Shown piece after piece: positions 10,001 through 21,882 of a stretch of DNA of 64,000 nucleotides. The position numbers and the translations under genes were made by a program. Each line of letters starts with the position of its first letter. Within the stretch, counting starts at the first letter, position 1. The DNA is from Malaya genurostris. Taxonomy: Eukaryota > Arthropoda > Insecta > Diptera > Culicidae. A model generated the notes under the pieces. It was not told the origin of the DNA. It did not search any database and saw only the letters and a list, made by a program, of their open reading frames with translations. The DNA lies in NCBI RefSeq assembly GCF_030247185.1, contig NC_080570.1, forward strand, positions 2,666,001 through 2,730,000, read 5' to 3'.

Positions 10001-13000
10001 TCACACCATAGTTACATAGTGAATGTCGTTCTGACATGGCCGATGGTTGATTGCACTACCGGTGTGAGAAATGGAATTCGATAGCCACACGAAGCCACGC
10101 GAATTCATGTATGTCTAGTCAACGGCACCGGACGGCTGGGAACGTTAAAACAAAAACAAAGCAAGATAGTACCAACGAGTCCCCAGTGACCCATTGTTGT
10201 GACACCCTATTGCAGACTATTGATGACATGCACCTAAATGGCTTGACATGTTCAAATTACAAAAAGTTCTTTTTTTCTGCGATGTCGTGTCTGTTGTTAT
10301 CTGTATTTTGCTTTCAAATTAAAGCGGGCACCCGTATTTTTTATTTTGAAATTTCCAATTCATTTCTAGTTGTTGCAACGCCTATGAATTTCAAACCATG
10401 CGATCAATGTTTTCAAAATAAAATTGAGTTTTTGCCATTGCACCATTATATGTTAACAATTACAAGATTTTATTTTTTACGTTGCATGGAAACTAGAATG
10501 AAGTCTTAGTATCAGTAATTTGTAACAAGTTAAAAGCTGATAATTTGTCACAATAATGCAAATGTGGTTAAAATACTGCTTTATACAACATTACCATTTT
10601 TTAATCAAGTGATATTTTACCTAATACCTAAGTTCTATATGTATTCAAACCTCTGGACTTTCGGTTCAGTCTACCCACATCAAAGTATCCAAATGCGGTC
10701 GTTATGACAGAAAAAAAAACTGAAACCTTGCAGAGATCTCGGCTTGAATTCATTCAAATGCCATTTTATTCCAGCATTTTTTTCTTGTAAAATAACAGAA
10801 GACAACCCAACATTCTAAAGTGAAATAATAAAATGAAAACTTGGCAATTTTTCAAAAGAAAAAAAAAACTAACCCACCTGTTTGGTGATTTCAAATCTGC
10901 ACTGGATGTGACGATCTTACGTTTAGGGGTCTTTCACAAATACCACACTGCTGTTTGGATAAGTGTCTACAAATGTCACTGGATTCATAAATAAAAATAA
11001 TTCCGATCGTCTGTTTTCACTTGTTTCTTTTTCTGTATTAGGCACTTCCGGTTCCGGTACTTTTTGTGTATGACATTCCAATTAGTAATGAAATCCAGGT
11101 AGGCTATGAAAAAAAACCGCACGATATCTTTCAATAAATTGAAAACCAAAACCTGGAAAAAAATTTATGAAGTGGACCACACCCAAGGGTATGAAATTAA
11201 TAAATAAAAAAAACACTACTATTTAAAAGTTCTGATTGTCACTTTCTGGATCGCGACCCGAATGACACGATTTTAGTATGCAAACTTTTGCTCGTGGGTT
11301 CCTCGCAAGCAGTACGTCATTTGATTGTTTTCTGCACACCTTCCTCACTTGCTTTTTTCACTTGTTGGCACGTTATCCACGAAATAATATCCACAAAAGG
11401 TAACCGAACCGAACCGACTCTGGACCCAACCGGTACCGTTGTGTGGCAGTCCAATATCCTCGAACTCACACCAATGCAACCGAACACTGAATGGCGTTTC
11501 TTTCCCTGCTTCTTCCAGCTTGGCAAGCAGCGCAAGAGAAGGAATATAAATGCACCGTTCCTTCGGGTCGACAGTAACCTAGCAGTTGACACTTCTTAGG
11601 CAGAAATCCGCATAAACTATGCATTTAGTTTATCCGAAGCCAACATAGCCAACAAACACATATTTTTCTCCGGCCGGCTTTCAAAAACTGTAATACACTC
11701 ACTCCCGAGCACAAAAAAGGGTAGCAAATAATGACTAACCAGACAAAATAACAACGCGTCCGACACTTTCTAACGCTGGCGATGAACTGTGCGGAACCAA
11801 AGTTGATGTCGAAGTCGATATTATTTGTACACTTTAAAAACAATTTACCCAAACATTGTGTGAAATTTAGAAATTGTTCAACTACACATTATATTTTGAT
11901 TGAAATTCGGGATATTTCACAGTTTTTCTTCTATTATATAAATTACCAAGCGGTTTCCACGTTTATCACTCAACTCTTTGCATGAAATCATATCCGAAAC
12001 TTTCGATTTTCAAACAGAATTTTGAAATCCAAGAAAATCTTTACAATCACATCAAAATAATCGAAAGAGAAAGTAAACAAAGAGAAATTTGTCACGGCCT
12101 TCTGAAAAATCAACCGAGAAATAGAGAAAACTAACAAAGAGGAAGTCACTTGCTCATAAAGCCTTTCGGCAGAGATTAGCTTAAAATTACAAAGTCCAAT
12201 ACAAAGCATTGATCAATATTGGATCAGTAATTGTGAACTAGTAAATTCAGTGATACACTGCAACAACAATAATTTTGGTATCGTTCCAAGTGCTGTAAAA
12301 AATTTTCGAGACATTTGTGCCGAAATGGTAAAGTCATTTCAATATAGTGCAAATGAAAGCTGCTTTGAAAGAATTCCAATTGTTTTCACTAACCGCTTTG
12401 AAAAAGAAATTTCAGGGAACTACAGTATATCTCGAGAACAGAAAAATATTGAGTCCGGTATTTTGTACATCTAAATTCCATTCACATCTATTGAGAATCA
12501 CATCGAGGTTGTTACAATTCTTTTTTTTTCTTCATTGTTACGTGACCTAATTCACCTTCCGTCAGAAAACATTGAACCTAAGCATTGTGATAACAATTCA
12601 CTCAAAATATTTTGTTGGTATTATAGATTTTAAAGCTTCGTATAAAGAGTTAACTATTTGTGATTTTTCTTCTTCAAAATGAGGATAACAGCAAAGTTAG
12701 TTGAAAGATTTCCCAATTTCGTTCATATTGAGATTTCATTCGTTGTTAAAAAAAATAGTCACTGCTAGCGATCAGACGTATGTTGTTTGTTCTTGAAATT
12801 ATAATTGAACGGAAACTAACGGTAAACCAAGTTCATCGGTGAGTTATATTCAAATGATAAATGCAAAATCACAGATTTTTTATTTGGAATTTACTACTTA
12901 CGTGCTATTCTTACACAGTAGCCATTTTATAAATATGTTAAAACCACGGTTAAAAAATAATTAGTATTTCCCGATTTTCTATCAAACTTCAAAACATAGA

Positions 13001-13852
13001 CAGCAAAAACAACAATGTTGGAACATTACGTTGTGATAATTTGAGTTTCGTTTGAACTGTCTAGCTACTTTGAAAATACGTTGAAAATTTGCAATTTGAG
13101 AATACAAAACGAATTACGAGAGGACTTTCTCGTTGCTGAAGAGTACGCATGTAACTTGAAAGTTCCCAGCGAATGTTTTCGCTACTTAAGAGCAGAACCA
13201 AGGCGGAATACTATATTCCAGAAGCTAATTAAAAGTTCGTTCAGTTGCGTCGCGTGTACTTTCAAGTGTGGGTAATAACACAGAAAAGGGTTTGGTTAGA
13301 ATGCTATTCATGTTTCTGTCATTTCTCTGAGATTTACTTTAGGTAGAAGCAAATTAATTGTAAGACCGAGAATACTAAAAAATTCATTAGTTTCAAAAGT
13401 AGAGAAAGTACATATTACTGAGTAGATTAACAGTTAAAATATGTAATAAATTTAAAAAATTCTTTTTTGAGTAGGAACAATTTGTCGTGCACTCATGGGA
13501 ACAACGGAAAATGGAAAAAAAAGACTGCGGTACCGCACTCGTACCGCTGTAAAATTTGATTATTGTGCGTTTGCATTTGAATGATTGGTGGAATGTCAGG
13601 AAATTGTCATCAGCAACCTTGCGAACTCATTGTGCAGTCATTGATATAAAAAAGAAGGAACCAAACAAATTGTGATTAGTCACACATCAAGCGTAATTTT
13701 GCGTCATCAATTTTTGGATTCATCTACCATATTGTGGAGGTTTTTGAGATATAAGAGAAATTGAACATAAATTTTATGCAATCTGTTTGTTAAGTCTATA
13801 AGTGATAAGGATTTCTAATAACTTAGTTAATATTTGCTACATTCGAAGCACA
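7059..13852. other. Intergenic, 6.8 kb without a supported gene
   Basis: Mostly AT-rich, with scattered frames of 60-150 codons that lack homology I recognise, splice context or composition shift. The frames at 10051-10509 (152 codons) and 11288-11599 (103 codons) are the longest. The latter sits in a slightly GC-richer patch (11.3-11.8 kb) that could be an unannotated promoter or exon. I cannot support a gene there. Confidence 0.4.
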
Positions 13853-14694
13853 ATGGAATTTCCAAGTTTGGGTCAACATTGCTCGGAAAAGTTTTGCAAC
13901 AAACTCGGTAAGTTGATTCTACGTAAGCTTGCACTTGCCATTCGATAATGAAATATTCTTCCCAGATTTCCTTCCTATGAAATGTGACGCTTGCGGTGCA
14001 ATATTCTGGTATGCATCTGAGTCTCCTTCAAATTAAATTCTAGTTTCATCATTAATTGCATTCTATGTTTTACAGTTCGGACCACTTCAGCTATCAAACG
14101 CATTCGTGTCCTTCGGCTTATAAAAAAGATGTACAAGTACCGATATGCCCACTTTGCAGTGAGCCAGTTCCTACAGCACGAGACGTTTCTCCGGACGTGA
14201 CTGTTGGAGCCCACATCGACCAATTTTGCAAATCGGAGAAGAAAAAAATATATACCAATCGTTGCACTTTCAAGAACTGCAAGAAAAAAGAGTTGATTCC
14301 GTTTTCCTGTACAGTTTGCAAGCGAAATTATTGTCTCAAACATCGTCATACAGCGGACCATGAATGTTCAGGATCTTCAAGTGGCTTACCACAACGTAGT
14401 TTAACTGCCCAAGCAGCACTTAACAGACAACAGCAGCTACTACAAAAGGGTACTGTCAGAACCACCCAAAATCCACAAACAATAACTAACAACACTAGTC
14501 ACTTGGAAGCGATCCAGGGTAATATGTCTGAAGATGAGGCTTTAGCACGTGCTTTGGCGCTTTCACTGCAGGAAGAGGACGATGAGCGGACACGAGCCGC
14601 TCGGAACAATGAATCGGAAAATGGAAGAACGGGCAATCGCAATGGAATTGTGGTTGGAGGAACCGGCACTAAGGACAAGTGCAATCTCTCGTGA
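13853..14694 (+). CDS. AN1-type zinc finger protein, ZFAND2A/B (AIRAP/AIRAPL) family
   Basis: Three exons with GT/AG junctions (13853-13907, 13966-14008, 14076-14694) give 238 aa. The first AN1 finger (residues 9-45) has the ligand set C10, C15, C25, C28, C33, H36, H42 and C44. A second cysteine/histidine-rich AN1 finger spans about 100-143. A ubiquitin-interacting motif (EDEALARALALSLQEE) lies at about 185-200. The last four residues are CNLS, a CaaX prenylation box. Family knowledge: AIRAP/AIRAPL proteins work with the proteasome and p97/VCP in ubiquitin-dependent handling of misfolded or ER-derived proteins, and only the AIRAPL (ZFAND2B) form is prenylated. The CaaX box therefore favours ZFAND2B-like membrane attachment. 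The start is the only Met that supplies the complete first finger. A likely polyadenylation signal AATAAA is at 14849-14854. Only one UIM is obvious. Confidence 0.93.
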
Positions 14695-15289
14695 TTGTTG
14701 ACCGTCAGCTGGGAGCTTGACAATCTATCGTTACTTTTGATTACATTCATAGTATACCATATATCGACATTTTCCAGATCTTTGTTTTGTATTCTGACGC
14801 TTTAATATATGTCTAGTATCATTGGGTAACAATTATATCAGCTTAATGAATAAATGGAGATTACTTATCAGAATTTCACTGAGTATTTTGTATAGAGTTT
14901 TAAGTTTATTGAAACGTTTGGATATAATGTGAAAAGAAGGCTGCATAAATGCGGAAAATAGATACGCATAATTGCAGAGTTTAGTACGAACACTTCTGAA
15001 CGCAAAATATGCGAGGAATGGATTTTCTTTTCGACGCAAAGTTAGATAAACACTTCGATTTTGTATTTCGATTGAGTCCGATTTTTTTCAATACAAAAGC
15101 ATAATTTAAAAAAATGCAGATTGGAAAATTCACATGCGATCCAAATATCCCGAATCGATTTAAATGCATAATCAGTATAAAAAAAACAACATAATTCATG
15201 GTCCTCGCATTCGAAAATATTTTCAGCAATTGGAGATCAAATTTCTGTTAAATGAAACTTTTGGAAGCGTTACTTTTTTTGACAACTAT
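14695..15289. other. 3' UTR and intergenic sequence
   Basis: Begins with the 3' UTR of the ZFAND2-like gene, up to about 14.87 kb. AT-rich sequence without recognised features follows, up to the CGTTAC minisatellite. Confidence 0.5.
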
Positions 15290-15800
15290 AGGTGCTACGA
15301 AGCGTTACACGCATTACATATTTGTAAGTTAAAAATGTTACGAAGTGTTACTTGATGTAAGCTTTAAGCGTTACATGTGTTAATGTCGCGTTACATGAAA
15401 TATTTTTTTGTCAGCTAAAGGTGTTATGAAGCGTTACATGCATTACTTGTTTGTAAGTTATAGGTGTTACGATGCGTTACGAAGCGTTACATGCATCACT
15501 TTTTTGTCAGCTACAGGCGTTATATGCGTTATTTTTTGTCAGTTACAGGCGTTACGAAGCGTTACATTTTGTCAGCTATAGACGTTACATGCGTTACTTT
15601 TTTATTATTAATAAGCGTTACGAAGCGTTACATGCGTTACTTTTTGTCCGCTATAGGCGTTACGAAGCGTTACATGCGTTACTTTTTTGTAAGTTACAAA
15701 CGTTACGAAGCGTTACATGCGTTACTTTTTTGTCAGCTACAGGCGTTACGAAGCGTTACTTTCTTGTTTGCTATAGGCATTATGAGGCGTTATAGGTGTT
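15290..15800 (+). repeat. CGTTAC-rich minisatellite
   Basis: About nine to ten irregular units of 'ggcgttacgaagcgttacatgcgttactttttt' plus a 'gtcagctataggc' linker, with a period of roughly 50-60 bp. The unit itself contains three copies of GCGTTAC, so the array is a repeat within a repeat. Unit edges have decayed at both ends. The long frames here are only translations of the repeat. Confidence 0.9.
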
Positions 15801-17098
15801 TTCACTTTTCTGCAGTAAATCGTTACGCTTTCGTAGAAGTAGAAGGGGTTACAAATACACTTACTTTTTGGAAAATCAGTAGGGGGTTGAATAAGGCAGT
15901 GTAGCACTGACTATATTCGCTCCAATTTGAATGTAATCACGGCATGCTTTTCTGCCCTACACCGGAGTAGAGCCACCATTAAAAACGGAAAACGCTATTA
16001 GTCTTTGTCAGTCTGAAAAATAGTCTGTACATTGAATTACAAATGATTCGTCGAAAACCTATTCTATACTTGTGCTTACAGCAAATGAAAATTGAAAATT
16101 AAACTCAATACACGTAATTTCTTGCATTTCGTCAGAGGTATGTTTGAAACAAACATTGCAATATGGGGAGATTGATTGACATAATCATCTCTGAATACCA
16201 TTTTATTCTCTATACAAAATGAGTTGATGAAATTCTGTTTAGCTATCACCAAATCCAATCCTGGAATCTAGTAATTTGCAAATGAAACCTAAACACATTG
16301 GAACATATTCTTGCTTTTCTCATATAGAAAAGGATATGTAATCTCTGTGAAAAAAACACTTTTCAACCGTGGCCGAGTACCATTCGACTCAATTTTCTTG
16401 CAGGTGGCTAAACCATTTTTCTCAAAATTAGATTCAAAAGAAATTCACCATATATACCAACAACAAACGAACAAACTTAGAATCAAAAAAACTTATAGTT
16501 CCATAGAAAATTCGTGAATTTTATCCAGATCCAACATCCGGCTCCAGAAATACAAAGCAGTAAGAAAGAAATTTTCATTTTCTTAGAAGCTTTTTTGACA
16601 AGTGACGATGGAAAATGGGGATCGAATCTTTAAACTGATAGCTAAATTAATACAACTGGCAGACTTTGTTAGTTGGTGGTAAGTTGCCACTGGCAACATA
16701 AACTTATTTCGGTACTACCGGAATCCAGTTTCCGATTCCGGAAGTAATGGTGAAAAATCCAAAACTGTTTAGTTCGGATTAGAGATAGCAGAATCGATTG
16801 TCAATAACTTAAACTCAAATGAAAGGTCTTATAGTCGCATATGATGTTGTGTAATTTTATTGCCATCCGACTTCCGATTCAGGGATTACAGAGCATTTTT
16901 ATCAGAATATTTCGAGTCGTTGTTTAACAATACTCATAGAATAAATAACAATTTTTAAACTTTCCTGTCGGCCTGATAGGCAGAACAAATTAATGTTTAA
17001 CTGTAAGAATTGCTTAAAACACAAGTGCCTTTGAATATTTTGTTCATCTCACCCAACTTCGTTATCTCGACTTTAAAACGCGTTCGCTCTCCATTCAT
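15801..17098. other. Intergenic with repeat fragments
   Basis: At 15895-15990 there is a short decayed block ('cagtgtagcactga ... ccctacaccggagtag ... aaaaacggaaaacgctatta') that resembles one end of the Harbinger-like MITE. From about 16.38 to 16.9 kb the sequence carries the 'ccgattcagggattacag' type dispersed repeat. No gene is supported. Confidence 0.45.
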
Positions 17099-17248
17099 GT
17101 GTGCTCAAAATCCAACCGACGAACGTGCGAGGAGCATAGAAAAACGATTGATAGTAGAATTTCCAATTCCTACCCGTCAGTATCAGTAATCGTCCCGAGG
17201 AAGCAGCATCCGAATCCGTACACAGCAGCAGTGATCGACGCACGCACG

Positions 17249-18806
17249 ATGATCAAGTCACGCTTAAAGTTACTAATCGCCTTATTGTTGATCAATTGTT
17301 CTCTTATCAGTACGGTCCGATGTGACGACGGTATTTACGTTCAGACATGGACATCTTATTGAATCATTCACAATTTTGCTGTTTTGTAGATACATCGTAT
17401 ACCTCATCGGAAAATGTGGACGAACATAACAAACATGTTGGCGAGAGCTTGATTTCGGGACAACTGTTCGCCATAATCGATCTGTACAAGCAGGAAGACC
17501 CCGTGGGCTTACCCGGGGCAACCGTTCCCGATCCGATGCCCATCCCGGAAATCAAACAGTCGTTTTCAATTGCCAAAATGCATATGAAGAATGTACTAGC
17601 ATACGGGTTATCCAAGTTTCGCATCAAACTGCTGAAGACGGAGTTGCACACGATGAAAGTTCAAACCGGTGTTCAGATTGACGAGATGTTGGTAAAGGGA
17701 AACTACACCATGAGTACATTCTTTAATCGAGCGGAGGGTCCGTTCACAGTAGTGCTGAAGAATGTGCTAACTAAGGGTACGTTCACAAGGAAAGGTTTAT
17801 GAAGCCAATATTATTGACAAGACCTTTATTTCTTTAGGTAACGTTTCACTCGGTGTTGATCGGGACGGTAAAGTTCGAACGCAGGATATCAGCTTGGATA
17901 TTGCATTCGATGATATGTCGATGGACTTTCAGAATCTTGGTTTCATGGGAAGTATTTTTCAGAGTGTGGTCAACTCGGCGTCTAATTTGGTGTTCGATAC
18001 TATCAAACCATTTATGTTAAGCGAGGCGTACTCCAAGATTCGAGCGGAGATCGACACGCGAGTGGAGAACGTCACTACCGATAACAATATACTGTTTCCG
18101 AATTCTATTTCTCCACTGGATATGGCTATCGGAGAAGCCCGAACGCTAGTGCGTAGTAAAAAGCTAGATCCGTACTTAATCCCAGACTACAATACGACGG
18201 CAGGAATATTCGAAATGCATACCGCACATACATGGATTAGAGGCATTTCTAGCTTCTACCGGTACGGAGACATTGGAATCATAATGCAGAACAATACGGT
18301 GGCACTGACGATGCAAATCGGTACGCAGAAGATTATGGGTTCGACCCAATGGGAGGTATCGGTGGGTCGCGGAATGGTCACCCGTGCGGGACAGGCCCAG
18401 TTTACTGTTGAGCACATCAAGGTAGCATTCGAAGTTCAGCAGCCTTTGGATCTACGGAAGAAACCGAAACTGAACGACATTCAGCTGGAACTGGGTAACA
18501 TACAGGTGCGTATACTAGCCAGAACTGATGGACTTTGATGTAGCGTTGAAATAACGGAGCTCCTTTTTCTTCTACCAATAGGTACGTTGCGATGGTGCGG
18601 GTACTTTGGATTACGTGGTAGAAGCGGTAGTGAATATTCTGCCCAATCTCCTACGGTACCAGATTATGGATGCAATCGAAAATCCACTCAAAACTCGTGT
18701 CCAAGAAAAGCTGGACTGCATAAACGTAGAACAAATGGTAAAAAAACACGTGGTTGAATATGAGAAGCGTGGATTTGACATGGAAATCGATTTTAAAATT
18801 TGTTAG
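17249..18806 (+). CDS. Secreted protein with two JHBP/takeout-like (TULIP) halves
   Basis: Four exons (17249-17330, 17390-17776, 17838-18505, 18582-18806) join in frame to 453 aa. Residues 1-25 are a signal peptide (MIKSRLKLLIALLLINCSLI, then STVRC). The first half resembles the insect hemolymph JH-binding/takeout fold: an amphipathic start with 'KNVLAYGLSKFRIKLLKTEL', then alternating beta strands and a 'GPFTVVLKNV' motif. The second half (from about residue 285) repeats this type of strand pattern and ends in a helix-rich segment with CDG and LDC cysteines. Family proteins bind small hydrophobic ligands. Classical takeout proteins are about 250 aa, so this one is roughly double length. The ligand is unknown. 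An in-frame upstream Met at 17099 would add 50 polar residues before the signal peptide, so 17249 is preferred. Polyadenylation signal AATAAA at 18874-18879. Confidence 0.8.
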
Positions 18807-18879
18807 CGGAGGAAATTTGTAAAATTTGTTTTAGGGAAGTCAATCACTTTTTTTCGAATAATGATTAAAATGAAATAAA

Positions 18880-19169
18880 TAAAAAATTATTGAACTTAAA
18901 TTTGGTTGTAGCGAAAAACATATGATTTCTATCCGCAGCAGGGCCGCTGAGAGAAAATTCGGACCCGGAGTGGCTGCAATATTACGGGCCCCTGAACATG
19001 AGAATTACAAAACATTGTGAGCATTGGAATATCACCGAATCAAGAGATTTTCAAATACATTATTTTAACAAAATGATTTGCAAGCCAAATTTGTTTCAAT
19101 TTTTTTGTTTTATTGTAAACAATGAAAAAATGGCCCCCTGAAAAAGTTGATTTTTTTGATTCAAAATTA
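18880..19169. other. Intergenic between the TULIP gene and the mariner relic
   Basis: Includes 'gggccgctgagagaaaattcgg' and 'gggcccctgaacatg' phrases, which look like dispersed repeat debris. No coding content. Confidence 0.4.
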
Positions 19170-19941
19170 ACTTCAAATTCAAATTAAATTATCTCCATCA
19201 AGAGAAACACAATCATTTCAGAGCTGCTATAACATTTCAGTACCACTTTTGTATAACGGTTTATCTTTTACCTCAAAATAGGCATCAGTTTCAGCGATAA
19301 CCTCTGCATTCGTGCGAAATTTCTCACCGACGAGCATTTTTCAGGTCTGCGAACAGCCAGTAGTCGTTGGGAGCAAAATCTGACGAATACGGTGGATGTG
19401 GGAGCACTTCGAAGTTCAATTTAGGTAGTTTTGCCATTGTTTTGGTTGACTTGTGACACGATGCGTTGTCTTGATGATACAAAAATTTTTTTCTTTGCCA
19501 TATGCGGTCGTTTCTTTGCAATTTTAGCCTTCAAATGCTCCAGTAACGCTGTGTGCTCGCGCTTTGGACGAGATTTTAATTACGGAGTGAAGTGATGAAT
19601 CCATGTTTCATCCATTGTCACATATCGACGCAAAAATTCTGGTTTGTTATGTTTAAACATGGCTAAACACGACTCAGAATCATCAACACGTTCTCGTTTT
19701 TTGTCAATAGTGAGCAAACGCGGCACCCACTTTGAACAGAGCTTTCTCAAATTCAAATGCTCATGCAATATAAATCTAACACGTTCATTTGATATCTTTA
19801 CGATGTCAGCTAACTCACGCCACTTCACTTTTTGATTATTCAAAACGATTTTGTGGATTTTTTAATGCTTTCTGGTGTTACCGTCTCATTTGGACGTCCC
19901 ATGCGTGTGAAATTAAAACACGAAATTGTTTTTTGCTCCAT
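19170..19941 (-). pseudogene. Dead mariner (DD34D) transposase
   Basis: On the minus strand a start at 19941 reads MEQKTISCFNFTRMGRPNET, and a frame continues with interruptions to about 19170. Recognisable mariner blocks are WRELADIVKISNERVRFILH, VTMDETWIHHFTP (first Asp) and YHQDNASCHKSTKTMAKL ... YSSDFAPNDYWLFADLK. The second and third catalytic Asp are separated by 34 residues, the mariner spacing. The frame breaks after TKSF (about 19845), near position 19580 and after LFADLK (about 19330), with further stops in the C-terminal part. Element ends were not defined. The right end lies near 20.1 kb. Confidence 0.88.
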
Positions 19942-20109
19942 TGTTCTGAAAAAAACAAAAGTTGCGTCACTTTTAGCACAATAACTCACAAACTAATGAA
20001 TAGATTATCATGAAATTTCAACAGCTGTCTTTTAAAGGTTAGTATTAACTGAAAAAAGGTGGCTGCAATAAAACTAGTGCCATCTATGTGTTATGACCGG
20101 GACTATTCA

Positions 20110-20722
20110 GCCCATGTGAGTACTCCAAGGTTGTCCAACAAGAGGTGTAATTTTGAATAACCCGTAATTTCAGCAAATTATTCTTTTGAAGCTGTAATTT
20201 TTTGACATTTGACAAGTAGAAACTATATGCGTTGAAATCAGTGTTGGGAAAATATCCAAATTTCGCAAGTGATTTTCAGGCAAAAACTATCACCGATCAG
20301 AAAACTCACTGAAAAAAAATTCATTACTGACGCGACGCAAACGCGATTCTCACTAAAACTGATTTCACTGCGCCAAAAATCCGTTGTGAAAAGTTCACTT
20401 GCGTACAATCTCCTCGATGATATTTAAGGAAAAAGTTCGCACATTAAATATATTTTAAATGCAGTAGCAGTATTAGGAACTAAATAATCATGGTGGCAAA
20501 AATGCCTTTTTGGATGTTTTCATTTTCAAAATTATTTTACATTTGAAGAAAAAAATTACGTTTTCGACAATAACCTTTGATCGACTTGAATTTGAATTTC
20601 ACCAGAGTTAATGATTTGAGACCGCTAAGCAGTGTAAAATTCAAAGTGATAACGAAACAATTTACTAAGCCATTACTTGTTGGTTTAGAATAAAAATTTT
20701 CGGCTTTCAGCAGCAAATTGTT
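20110..20722. other. Intergenic, no feature recognised
   Basis: AT-rich sequence between the mariner relic and the 20.7-kb repeat complex. No coding frame or clear repeat structure is visible. Confidence 0.4.
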
Positions 20723-20893
20723 TTTTGCCTTTCTCTATAGAAAGGTATTAGAATTGCTGGAAAAACCGACTTTTGAACGGAGCCTCGGAGACCCATAGTG
20801 TTATATACCATTCGACTCAGTTCGTCGAGATCGGAAAATGTCTGTGTGTGTGTATGTGTGTGTGTGTATGTGTGTGCACTTTTCGAAGATATT

Positions 20894-21397
20894 GAACGCG
20901 CTCAATTTTCTCAGAGATGGCTGAACCGATTTGAACAAACTTGGGCTCGTTTGAAAGCTACTGTCGGGCCATTGATCAAGTTCGAAGATCAAATGGCTGT
21001 GACTTTTGGTTCCGGAGATATGATTGTATAAGTGACGTAACCGACAAAAATCGTGCTATTTGAACGCGCTCAATTTTCTCAGAGATGGCTGAACCGATTT
21101 TAACAAACTTGGGCTTGTTTGAAAGCTACTGTCGGGCTATTGATCAAGTTCGAAGATCAAATGGTTGTGAGTTTTGGTTCCGGAGATATGATCGTATAAG
21201 TGACGTAACCGACAAAAAGCGTTGTATTTGAACGCGCTCAATTTTCTCAGAGATGGCTGATCCGATTTTAACAAACTTGGGCTCGTTTGAAAGCTACTGT
21301 CGGGCCGTTGATCAAGTTCGAAGATCAAATGGTTGTGACTTTTGGTTCCAGATATATGATGGTATAAGTGACGTAACCGACAAAACACGTTGATTTT
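20894..21397 (+). repeat. Three tandem 168-bp repeats
   Basis: The phrase gaacgcgctcaattttctca starts at 20894, 21062 and 21230, exactly 168 bases apart each time. Each copy continues with 'gagatggctga', 'gaaagctactgtcgggc', 'gttcgaagatcaaatgg' and 'agtgacgtaaccgacaaaa'. A single copy starts at 22088 in unit 2. Confidence 0.95.
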
Positions 21398-21585
21398 TAC
21401 CGCTCTTATATATATATATAAGGGAGCCAAAATTTTGGGATCACCTCTATTTTCGTAAAGTTCTAGTGCTCAAAAGTTTAAGCACCTCGAAAAAAGCCTT
21501 CATGCAAAATTTGACCTAAATTGGACATGCTTAAGGGGTGCTGCCCGGAGGTAAAGGTTTGACAATTTTCGATCTTGAAGAAGCA

Positions 21586-21882
21586 CCATAGGGGAGAGTA
21601 CATGAAATTTCCAAAATCGAAATTTTTTTTGATGCCGAAACTCTTAAAACTGCATGAAATATCGAAATTTAGTGTCATCTCATAAAAATTTTTTTTTGAA
21701 AAAATCAACTTTCTGGGACTTAGAAAAATTTTCATATTTTTTCTAAGTCCCAAAAAGTCGACTTTTTCAAAAAAAATTTTTTTCCAGATGACACTAAATC
21801 TCGACGTTTCATGCAATTCTAAGCCTTTTGGCATCAAAATTTTTTTTTCGATTTCGAAAATTTCATGTACTCCCCCCTATGG
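21586..21882. repeat. Large imperfect palindrome 1 (~297 bp)
   Basis: The outer arms are 'ccataggggagagtacatga' and 'tcatgtactcccccctatgg'. The centre is 'gggacttagaaaaa ... tttttctaagtccc'. Nearly the whole interval is self-complementary and would form a long hairpin as RNA or single-stranded DNA. Confidence 0.9.

Noticed and set aside
10051..10509. 152-codon frame
   Set aside because: No recognised motifs, composition like the surrounding AT-rich DNA, no neighbouring exon evidence.
11288..11599. Overlapping ~100-codon frames on both strands in a GC-richer patch
   Set aside because: Neither strand gives a recognisable protein. Could be a promoter or exon, but unsupported.
15290..15800. CRISPR-like array
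   Set aside because: Units are contiguous degenerate minisatellite copies without unique spacers, in a eukaryotic genome.
15464..15904. 146-codon frame with periodic VTKRYMRYF peptides
   Set aside because: It is a translation of the CGTTAC minisatellite, with no start context or splice support.
17099..17248. N-terminal extension of the TULIP protein from an upstream in-frame ATG
   Set aside because: It would bury a well-formed signal peptide behind 50 polar residues. The downstream ATG is the better start.
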